Shown here: positions 54,695-61,995 of the stretch, piece by piece
Layout of the letters: each line of letters begins with the position of its first letter
Numbering within the stretch: position 1 is the first letter of the stretch
From: an uncultured Ruminococcus sp.
Lineage (GTDB): Bacteria > Bacillota > Clostridia > Oscillospirales > Ruminococcaceae
Assembly: GCF_947301925.1 (NCBI RefSeq)
Contig: NZ_CAMYUE010000001.1
Coordinates: forward strand, 248,001 to 312,000
DNA: 64,000 nt
Direction: 5' to 3'
Translations under genes and position numbers: made by a program
Notes under the pieces: generated by a model
Databases searched by the model: none
Seen by the model: the letters and a program-made list of their open reading frames with translations, nothing else
Told to the model about the DNA's origin: nothing

Positions 54695-54721
54695 ACAAAA
54701 AAAGCCTAAAGGAGAAGAATA

Positions 54722-56389
54722 ATGAGCAATAACCACTCTGACGATATACAGGGTTTCAGTCTTCTTGCTCCCGATGATTCCGACAGCTATTTTTGTTTGA
54801 GTGCCAATACGCGCAACGATCTTTCTATCGACTACATCACTGAGGCTGTATCAGCAAATTCATCGGAAAAGGAAGCAATAAGGCGGATCCTTCTGAAAAT
54901 GCCAACCGACAACAGGATAATAAGCTACCGCAATGCAGTTTACTCCGAGCTCAGGGAGGAACCTGACCTTTGCGAAAAGCTGTATGAAATATTTGACACA
55001 ATGCGTTTTTATACCAGCGACAGTCCTTCTCATATAGATAAAAACTCAACTATCTGGGAGCTGCTTACCCGACTGAAATCACTTGAAAATTATACCCGTT
55101 CCATTCTTCAGGTAAAAGAACTGATAGCAGATCGCGAATTCAGATCGGAAGGACTGAGGAGATTTGCCGCTCAGATAACGGAGATCTACAATAACAGCGG
55201 TTTTGATGAGCTGTCTAAGGATATTTCCGTTATAAGCGACGAAATAAATAATGTTAAGAGCATGACTCTGGGAGTCAACTTCAACAGGGATTTTTATCCG
55301 GAAGAAGTCGGTATAATATCGCTGAATAAATTCTGGTTCAGTGAACAGAGTATGCTGAAGCGCTTTCTGAAATATCACAGAAAAGATCAGATCAACGATA
55401 AGGATCTCATGGCTTTTTCTATGGAAATGCCGGAGGATAATATGGCTGAAATGCTCAATAAATATGAGAGGAAATACCGCGGCGCTGCAAAGCAGCCTTC
55501 TGCAAATCCTCTTATGAACAACCTTAACAGTATTATAGAGCGTATGCTGCCGTCCGTTACTGCCAAGATAAAAAGAGTTCTTCATAAATATATCGACGCC
55601 AGCGGCCGTGCCCTTTTTACTCTTGCAGACGAGCTTTTATTCTATCTGCGCTTCATAGAGCTTGAAAGAAAGCTTACCGCAACAGGCGTCCCTTGCTGCT
55701 GTGGAAAAGCTTCCGATTCGGATACGTTCATAAAGGACTTCTACAATGTCAAGCTTGCCATTTGCAGGCTAAAAGGCGAAATAAACGACGATATTATATG
55801 TAACGATATCGAATTCACCACTGACAAGACGGTTTGGATACTTACAGGTCCCAACCGCGGCGGAAAGACTATACTCACACAAGGGATAGGGCTTGCCTTT
55901 CTTCTGTATCAGAGCGGCCTGTTCACTCCTGCCTCATCGGCAGATATACGCCTTTGTGACGGGATATATACTCATTTCCCTGTTGATGAAGAACGCACCG
56001 TATCTCTTGGTCGTCTCGGTGAAGAATCGGAACGCTTCAATGTCATATGCAAGACTGCTGGTTCAGACAGTCTCCTGCTGTTCAACGAATCATTCGCAAC
56101 CACAAGCCATACCGAATCGCTGTATATAGCGGAGGACGTTCTTAAATTCCTTTGCTGTAAGGGAATACGCACCTGCTTTAATACACATATGCACGAACTC
56201 GCCGAAAACGCCGGAAAAATCTCTGATGGTGAAAACTGCCAATGCAAGGCGGTAAGCGTTGTAATGGAAAGCGATAACGGCGAACGTTCTTACCGCATAT
56301 CCTTCAAAAAGCCCGACGGTAAGAGCTATGCTCATGATATTGCTTATAAATACGGTATCACGTTTGAGCAGCTTATGGGCAATACATAA
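54722..56389 (+). CDS. Stand-alone MutS-type ATPase with an altered Walker B
   Basis: The 555-residue protein has only the MutS core (helical lever, about 50-340) and the ATPase domain; mismatch-recognition domain I is missing. Walker A is TGPNRGGKT (375-383). The Walker B DE pair is Asn455-Glu456 (LLLFNES), so the catalytic Glu stays but the magnesium-binding Asp is Asn. The THMHEL switch (488-493) is present. Such MutS relatives are not proven mismatch repair factors. GGAG precedes the ATG. Confidence 0.88.
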   Translation: MSNNHSDDIQGFSLLAPDDSDSYFCLSANTRNDLSIDYITEAVSANSSEKEAIRRILLKMPTDNRIISYRNAVYSELREEPDLCEKLYEIFDTMRFYTSDSPSHIDKNSTIWELLTRLKSLENYTRSILQVKELIADREFRSEGLRRFAAQITEIYNNSGFDELSKDISVISDEINNVKSMTLGVNFNRDFYPEEVGIISLNKFWFSEQSMLKRFLKYHRKDQINDKDLMAFSMEMPEDNMAEMLNKYERKYRGAAKQPSANPLMNNLNSIIERMLPSVTAKIKRVLHKYIDASGRALFTLADELLFYLRFIELERKLTATGVPCCCGKASDSDTFIKDFYNVKLAICRLKGEINDDIICNDIEFTTDKTVWILTGPNRGGKTILTQGIGLAFLLYQSGLFTPASSADIRLCDGIYTHFPVDEERTVSLGRLGEESERFNVICKTAGSDSLLLFNESFATTSHTESLYIAEDVLKFLCCKGIRTCFNTHMHELAENAGKISDGENCQCKAVSVVMESDNGERSYRISFKKPDGKSYAHDIAYKYGITFEQLMGNT

Positions 56390-56393
56390 GAAT

Positions 56394-56434
56394 AGATCAG
56401 GCAGATCTACAGTTGATCCGCCTGATCTTTTTTA
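56394..56434. terminator. Bidirectional terminator between the MutS-like gene and glmS
   Basis: Arms 56394-56407 and 56415-56428 pair with one mismatch; a T run follows on the plus strand. Confidence 0.87.
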
Positions 56435-56443
56435 ATTTGAGTT

Positions 56444-58282
56444 TTATTCAACAGTAACGCTCTTGGCGAGATTTCTCGGCTTGTCAACGTCATAGCCCTT
56501 GGCTACAGATACATAGTATCCCAGGAGCTGAAGCGGTATAACAGAGAGACTGCCTGCAAAATGTGCGTCAGTCTGAGGAATGTATACAGTAAAGTCTGCA
56601 AGATCCTCCATGCTGTAGTTGCCGTATGTGGTAAGACCCATAAGTGAAGCACCGCGGCTCTTTACCTCAACCATGTTGCTGACTGTTTTTTCGTAAAGCT
56701 CCTGCTGGGTAAGGACGCCGATAACAGGTATGCCTTCCTCAATAAGGCTTATCGGACCATGCTTGAGCTCGCCTGCTGCATATGCTTCTGAATGGATATA
56801 GCTGATCTCCTTCATCTTGAGGCTTCCCTCGAGACCGATAGCATAATCAATGCCGCGGCCGATGAAGAAAGCGTCTTTAGCGCCTGCAAGCTTATTTGCA
56901 TACCACTGGATACGCTCCTTGTCCTCGAGGATCTTCTCGATCTTCTCGGGAATGGTGTAAAGCTCCTCAAGAAGCTCCGCGCATTTTTCCTCGGTCATTT
57001 CTCCGCGTGCAACAGCAAACTGCATTGCAAGAAGATAACCGGCAATAAGCTGTGTGCTGTATGCCTTGGTTGTAGCAACCGATATTTCGGGACCAGCGAG
57101 AGTGTAGAATACATTGTCTGCCTCACGGGCAATGGATGAGCCTACAACATTAACGATACCAAGAGTCTTTATGCCCTTGTCCTTTGCCTCTCTGAGAGCA
57201 GCAAGGCTGTCAGCAGTTTCGCCTGACTGGCTGATAATAATAACAAGACTGTCCTTTACAAGAGTCATTTTTCTGTATCTGAACTCGGAAGCAAGCTCAA
57301 CTCTTACAGGTATTGAGGTAAAGTCCTCGATAACATACTGAACCGCCATACCTACATGGTATGCACTTCCGCAGGCAACGATATATATCTGGCTGATCTT
57401 CTGCATCTCCTCGTCGGTGAGACCGATATCGGAGAAATTGATCTTTCCGTCCTTGACAACGGAATGGATGGTATCCTTTACGACCTTGGGCTGCTCATGG
57501 ATCTCCTTGAGCATGAAGTGCTCATAGCCGCCTTTTTCGGCAGCCTCGGCATCCCATTTGATCTCTGTGAGTTCCTTCTCAATCTCCTCACGATCAATGT
57601 TATAGAAAGTAACTCCGCCCTTAACAAGCTTTGCTATCTCCATATTGCCGATATAATAAACATTTCTGGTATATTTAAGGATAGCAGGAACATCAGAAGC
57701 AACGTAGGTCTCGCCGTCTGTGATACCGATGATCATGGGGCTGTCCTTACGTGCTGTGTAGATCTCGCCTGCATAGTCCTTGAACATTACGCAGAGAGCA
57801 TAAGAACCTCTTATACGGATCATAGCTCTTGCAATAGAGTCTACAGGACCGAGATTATACTTCTTATAGTAGTAATCAATGAGCTTGACAGCAACTTCCG
57901 TATCGGTCTGTGAATTAAAAGAATAACCGCTCTTTGAGAGCTTTTCGCGAAGCTCCTGATAATTCTCGATGATTCCGTTATGAACAGCAATGACATTTTC
58001 GTCGTCGCTGCTGTGAGGATGAGCATTGAGTGCGGAGGGCTCTCCGTGTGTTGCCCAACGGGTGTGGCCTATACCGCAGCTACCCTTAACAGCGTCGCCG
58101 TTATTGGTCATTTCCTTGAGCACCTTGAGTTTGCCCTTAGCCTTTACGATCTCCGTGTCCTTTTCACCGTCACGAACCGCAATTCCTGCCGAATCATATC
58201 CTCTGTATTCCAGCTTTGAAAGACCGTCAAGCAGTATGGGAGCTGCCTGCTTGCTTCCTGTAAAGCCGACTATTCCGCACAT
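56444..58282 (-). CDS. glmS: Glutamine-fructose-6-phosphate aminotransferase
   Basis: GlmS makes glucosamine 6-phosphate, the first step to peptidoglycan amino sugars. The 612-residue protein has the N-terminal glutaminase with Cys2 (MCGIVGFTG), and two SIS domains (CGSAYHVGM and SQSGETADS in the first). The ATG at 58282 follows GGAGGAA. No glmS ribozyme fits in the roughly 70-base leader, so control differs from that in Bacillus. Confidence 0.97.
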   Translation of the reverse strand: MCGIVGFTGSKQAAPILLDGLSKLEYRGYDSAGIAVRDGEKDTEIVKAKGKLKVLKEMTNNGDAVKGSCGIGHTRWATHGEPSALNAHPHSSDDENVIAVHNGIIENYQELREKLSKSGYSFNSQTDTEVAVKLIDYYYKKYNLGPVDSIARAMIRIRGSYALCVMFKDYAGEIYTARKDSPMIIGITDGETYVASDVPAILKYTRNVYYIGNMEIAKLVKGGVTFYNIDREEIEKELTEIKWDAEAAEKGGYEHFMLKEIHEQPKVVKDTIHSVVKDGKINFSDIGLTDEEMQKISQIYIVACGSAYHVGMAVQYVIEDFTSIPVRVELASEFRYRKMTLVKDSLVIIISQSGETADSLAALREAKDKGIKTLGIVNVVGSSIAREADNVFYTLAGPEISVATTKAYSTQLIAGYLLAMQFAVARGEMTEEKCAELLEELYTIPEKIEKILEDKERIQWYANKLAGAKDAFFIGRGIDYAIGLEGSLKMKEISYIHSEAYAAGELKHGPISLIEEGIPVIGVLTQQELYEKTVSNMVEVKSRGASLMGLTTYGNYSMEDLADFTVYIPQTDAHFAGSLSVIPLQLLGYYVSVAKGYDVDKPRNLAKSVTVE

Positions 58283-58361
58283 AATCTGTTCCTCCAAGTA
58301 TAATTTATGATTTCAGTTCCAACCTATAGATACGGCAGATATATTCCACCATATTACATCT

Positions 58362-58390
58362 ATTATACTACAATAAAGCTTTTTTGTCAA
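58362..58390 (-). promoter_or_regulatory. Promoter of glmS
   Basis: Read on the minus strand: TTGACA (58385-58390) and TATAAT (58362-58367), 17 bp apart. It begins just after the stop of the upstream gene; no terminator separates them. Confidence 0.87.
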
Positions 58391-58395
58391 CCGGA

Positions 58396-58884
58396 TTATT
58401 TCCTTGTATTGATGTTATGGGGAGGAGCTGCATTAGTTCTTGCAACAGGGCTTCTCTCGGTCTTTTCACCGAGGTATGTATCCTGATTCAGCCTGAGCTT
58501 CAGACTGTTCTCCTTACGATAATCAGCTGCACCTGTTTTCTTGTGTACCGACTTCATGCTTGATCTCATTATCGATACGCCGATAAGTCCTGCAACAAGG
58601 CCGATTATAAGACATATAATAAAAGATCTTACGGGATTATATGTTCTTTCAACTGCTCTGTCATCGTATGAGCTGCTGTGATGACTGTCCTGAACATAAT
58701 CATATGCATCATCAAGATCTTCCCAGTCTGAAGCTGCATCGTCGTCGCCTATATACTCAAAATCATAATCTGCCGCTGCTGTAATACCTATCGGACTTTT
58801 TTCTGACGCTGTTCCGAGAGCGACAGGGACTGCGAAAAAAAGAAGCAATGAAGCAGCCGAAGCAGCTAATTTCCTTATATTCAT
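58396..58884 (-). CDS. YdjH-like membrane protein that has lost the TPM domain
   Basis: The 162-residue protein has a signal peptide (about 1-27), a short acidic Asp/Tyr-rich region (39-75), one membrane helix (88-106) and a cytoplasmic tail (109-150: MKSVHKKTGAADYRKENSL and onward). That tail resembles the end of clostridial TPM-domain (YdjH-type) proteins. The TPM domain itself, about 140 residues, is absent and replaced by the acidic stretch. AAGGAGG precedes the ATG at 58884. It is the last gene of the YdjGHI-like locus, 11 bases after the zinc-ribbon gene. Confidence 0.78.
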   Translation of the reverse strand: MNIRKLAASAASLLLFFAVPVALGTASEKSPIGITAAADYDFEYIGDDDAASDWEDLDDAYDYVQDSHHSSSYDDRAVERTYNPVRSFIICLIIGLVAGLIGVSIMRSSMKSVHKKTGAADYRKENSLKLRLNQDTYLGEKTERSPVARTNAAPPHNINTRK

Positions 58885-58895
58885 CTTTTTCCTCC

Positions 58896-59978
58896 TTAAA
58901 GTCCGAGTATAAACGAGATCACAAAGCAGGCAGCGGTTACTCCGGCAGCAATGGCACAGAACCATTTGGCTGCTGCTCCCGAATCCACGGGAAGATCACC
59001 GACGAATTTGCCTGTCTGACCGTTCATAGCAAATGTGTATTTATTGCCGTTCCATGTGGTATTCAGAAGCCAGACGGGATATAGTGCATATTTCGCCTTG
59101 GCGTTTTTCAGCTTTATGCTTGAGTTTTCTCTTGTAAATGATGTATAGCCTGTAACTGTGCTGTCGAATACCTGCTGCGTAGTCTGTTTTATGCGCTCGT
59201 TGGCACGGTCTATGCTTTGCTCGGCAGTAACATCATATCTGTCGGCAAGGTATCCCGAAAGATAGGCAGTCTGGAACTCCACCGCGCCGTTGAAATCAAA
59301 GGGCTCGATGGATTCCATAAGCTCATCCTGCATTTTGGTCGAGCCATCAACGGGAACAAGCTCAAACTCAACATTTCCCTCACGCTGAACGGAATAAAAC
59401 TTTCTTTCTACATAGTTGAAGCTGTTATCGCTCCATCTTCTTGTCTTCTCGCCCTTATAAAGCATTTTTGCGTCAGCTTCCGCGTCAAAAAGCCAAACAG
59501 GGACATATACTCCCTTTATCTCGTCGATGTGATTCTGATCCTTGAAAACCTTCGGAAGCAGCTTCCTGCCCTCTATATGCTTGTTGAGAGCCTTTTTTGC
59601 AGCCTCTTTATCGAATTTGAAGGGAATGATGTAATCAGGCTTGAGGTCGCCTGAGAAATTGCCTGACATTACAACGGGATTGTCACAGTAAGGGCACTTT
59701 GAAGCGGACGTTGTCGAGTCGGTTATTATCTCGCCGCCGCAGGACTTGCAGGTATATATCCTCATGCCCTCAGTCTCGCCCTCTTTCCAGTCGTTTCCCG
59801 CCGCCGAATCCCACTTCATCTCATCGGGCTGCGAATTTTCCAGATTACTGTCGTGATCTTTCAGTGATTCCACATCAAAGACAGACTCGCAAAACGGGCA
59901 TTTCATCTTCTGCTCGCTGCTGTTGAACTCAAGCTTACCTGCACAGGCAGGGCACTTATATTCTATTATTTCGGACAT
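58896..59978 (-). CDS. YdjG-like zinc-ribbon membrane protein
   Basis: The 360-residue protein has two N-terminal zinc ribbons (Cys9, Cys12, Cys27, Cys30 and a second pair CKSC/CPYC near 79-98), a beta-rich central domain with VYVPVWLFDAEAD, and one C-terminal membrane helix (about 337-358). In B. subtilis YdjG and YdjH form a membrane complex that recruits SPFH protein YdjI and PspA. Order here is SPFH, YdjG-like, YdjH-like. Confidence 0.87.
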   Translation of the reverse strand: MSEIIEYKCPACAGKLEFNSSEQKMKCPFCESVFDVESLKDHDSNLENSQPDEMKWDSAAGNDWKEGETEGMRIYTCKSCGGEIITDSTTSASKCPYCDNPVVMSGNFSGDLKPDYIIPFKFDKEAAKKALNKHIEGRKLLPKVFKDQNHIDEIKGVYVPVWLFDAEADAKMLYKGEKTRRWSDNSFNYVERKFYSVQREGNVEFELVPVDGSTKMQDELMESIEPFDFNGAVEFQTAYLSGYLADRYDVTAEQSIDRANERIKQTTQQVFDSTVTGYTSFTRENSSIKLKNAKAKYALYPVWLLNTTWNGNKYTFAMNGQTGKFVGDLPVDSGAAAKWFCAIAAGVTAACFVISFILGL

Positions 59979-60084
59979 TCATTTCACCTCTGTATAACAG
60001 TATATACCTTTTGTCACGATCTTTCCGCCGCAGGACGGAAACGAATAGACACGGAGTTCTTTCATTCGATACTCCCATAATCCG

Positions 60085-60112
60085 AAACAGGCGGACGCTA
60101 AGGTCCGCCCGT
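60085..60112 (-). promoter_or_regulatory. GC-rich hairpin between the SPFH and YdjG-like genes
   Basis: GGCGGAC (60090-60096) and GTCCGCC (60103-60109) form a stem followed by TGTTT on the minus strand; a weak terminator or attenuator. Confidence 0.55.
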
Positions 60113-60123
60113 TATGTATTATT

Positions 60124-61467
60124 TTACTTTACGATATCATCATCAGTGAAAGGATCGCCGCACTCAGCGCAGAACTTAGGAGGATTGAACGGATCCTCAG
60201 GCTCCCAGCCGCACTTGTCGCATCTGTAAAGAGGTGCGCCCTCGGGCTTCTTCTTTCCACACTCCGAGCAGAACTTACCCTTGTTTACAGCACCGCACTC
60301 ACAGGTCCAGCCGTCAGCTGTAAGCTGTACTGGCTTGGGCTTGCCGCAGGAAGAACAGAACTTTCCTGTATTGGTCTCGCCGCATTCACACTTCCATGCG
60401 TTAGCTGCGGGAGCGCCGCCTGAAGGAGGTGTAGGCTGAACAGGCTGCTGAGGCTGATTCTGCTGAGTCATACCAAAGAGTCCCTGTGCATTGGCACCGC
60501 CCATCTGCTGAGCCATACCCATACCGAAGAGACCCATTGCGGCACCGTTGGGGTTATTGGCAGCATTCTGCATAGCCTGAGCCTGTGCTTCAACGAGTGT
60601 AGCGGCAGCATTGCCGGGATCACGGTTCCATGCTCTGTCCTCAAACTCCTGGATCCTCTTTGTATCTTCTTCGGAGATAGTTGCGGAGTTGATATTTACT
60701 GTCCAGATCTTGAGACCTCTCTTTTCATTCCAGATAGGATTGACCTCTGTCTCGATAGCAGCCTTAACTTCACGCTGTCTGCCGGGAAGCTCGTCATATC
60801 TGATGCCTGATGCAGAGATAGCTGCAAAAGCAGGCTGAAGTGAATCGAGGAACTCGCTTCTGAGCTGATTATCCAGCTCTGAACGCATATAGCGGTCTGT
60901 TACGTTTCCGCAGACATTTACATAGAAAAGTACAGGATCAGCGATCTTGTATGAATATATACCGTTGCAGCGAACGCCGACAGTAAAGCTTCTGCCGAGG
61001 TCCTGATATGCCATTCTGAAAGGAACGGGATTCTGTGTGCCGAACTTATTGTCGAGGATCTCCTTCATATTGAAGAAATAAACTCTCTGATCCTTGGCAG
61101 CTGTTCCGCCGTACTTGATACGCTCCCACATTTCCTTGAATGTAGCTTTGAGTCCTGCGCCGAAGGAGCTTGAGAAAATACTTGGTGCAGTACCTGTCTC
61201 ATATTTGTACACACCGGGTTCAGTAGCGATCTCGGTTACAACGCCCTGATCTACCATGATCATAGCCTGACCTTCATGTACAACGATTCCGCTTCCGTCA
61301 GAGATAACGTTATCGTTTCCCTTTGTGTTGGAAGAATTCTTTCCCAGATGCTTCTTTCCTCTGACAACGAGGCAATCTGCAGGAATAGATTCGCAAACGA
61401 AGAATTCCAGCCATGTATCAGCGAGTGTCTGACTTGCTCCGACGAGAGCTGCCTTGATAAGTCCCAT
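60124..61467 (-). CDS. SPFH-domain protein with three C-terminal zinc ribbons (YdjI-like)
   Basis: The 447-residue protein has an SPFH/band-7-like domain (about 45-310), a short Ala/Gln/Met-rich region, a Gln/Pro linker and three zinc ribbons (CECGETNTGKFCSSCG, CECGAVNKGKFCSECG, CDKCG with CAECG). There is no membrane helix, so it must be recruited to the membrane. B. subtilis YdjI is the model. AAAGGAG precedes the ATG. Confidence 0.9.
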   Translation of the reverse strand: MGLIKAALVGASQTLADTWLEFFVCESIPADCLVVRGKKHLGKNSSNTKGNDNVISDGSGIVVHEGQAMIMVDQGVVTEIATEPGVYKYETGTAPSIFSSSFGAGLKATFKEMWERIKYGGTAAKDQRVYFFNMKEILDNKFGTQNPVPFRMAYQDLGRSFTVGVRCNGIYSYKIADPVLFYVNVCGNVTDRYMRSELDNQLRSEFLDSLQPAFAAISASGIRYDELPGRQREVKAAIETEVNPIWNEKRGLKIWTVNINSATISEEDTKRIQEFEDRAWNRDPGNAAATLVEAQAQAMQNAANNPNGAAMGLFGMGMAQQMGGANAQGLFGMTQQNQPQQPVQPTPPSGGAPAANAWKCECGETNTGKFCSSCGKPKPVQLTADGWTCECGAVNKGKFCSECGKKKPEGAPLYRCDKCGWEPEDPFNPPKFCAECGDPFTDDDIVK

Positions 61468-61568
61468 AGTTTTAACTCCTTTCGGGAAATGATCCCTAAA
61501 AAATATTATTTAGCGGAAAACAGAGGTTTCCCGTTGTTTTTCTGCCAGTATTTCACTAACATAATTGA

Positions 61569-61574
61569 ATTATA
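61569..61574 (-). promoter_or_regulatory. -10 element of the SPFH gene promoter
   Basis: TATAAT on the minus strand, with an extended TGT before it; the -35 is poor. The leader also holds a short inverted repeat (GGGAAA/TTTTCC). Confidence 0.5.
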
Positions 61575-61651
61575 ACATATTTTAAAGAAAAATGCACTAC
61601 CCTTTTGTCAATTTTTTATGCCTTCGGATATATTTTTATTATTTAACAATA

Positions 61652-61993
61652 TTATTCCCAGTCCTTCCATACTTCGGGGCAGTAACCGATGGTGACTTTC
61701 TTGCCGTTTCTTACAACGGGAGTGCGAATAAGCTTAGGATTTTCGAGTATCTTTTCTTCCTTGTCCTCATCTGAAAGATAGTTTATGATGGCCAGAAGGT
61801 CCTTATCCTTGCACGATGTATCAATAAGAGCATCCATGCCGCCTACCGCCTGCTTAACGTTGTTGAATTCGCCGCGGCTCATTCCCTTTTCCTTCATATC
61901 AATGAACTGATACTTTATACCGCGCTCCTTGAAGTATCTTTCTGCTTTTTTGCTGTCAAAGCACTTTTTTGTGCCGAATATCTGTATATTCAT
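61652..61993 (-). CDS. ArsC/Spx-family thioredoxin-fold protein
   Basis: The 113-residue protein begins IQIFGTKKCFDSKKAERYF with Cys11 in a C-x-x-S active-site motif, and has the LIRTPVV cis-Pro loop and GYCPEVW end of the ArsC family. Members include arsenate reductases, Spx and YffB-like proteins; with no arsenic genes nearby, an Spx/YffB-like stress role is as likely. The ATG at 61993 is spaced correctly from AGGAGG; an ATG at 61999 is too close. It follows the GH3 stop with overlap of the leader. Confidence 0.88.
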   Translation of the reverse strand: MNIQIFGTKKCFDSKKAERYFKERGIKYQFIDMKEKGMSRGEFNNVKQAVGGMDALIDTSCKDKDLLAIINYLSDEDKEEKILENPKLIRTPVVRNGKKVTIGYCPEVWKDWE

Positions 61994-61995
61994 GT

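Noticed and set aside
58283..58361. glmS ribozyme in the glmS leader
   Set aside because: The leader is only about 70 bases and lacks the conserved ribozyme core.
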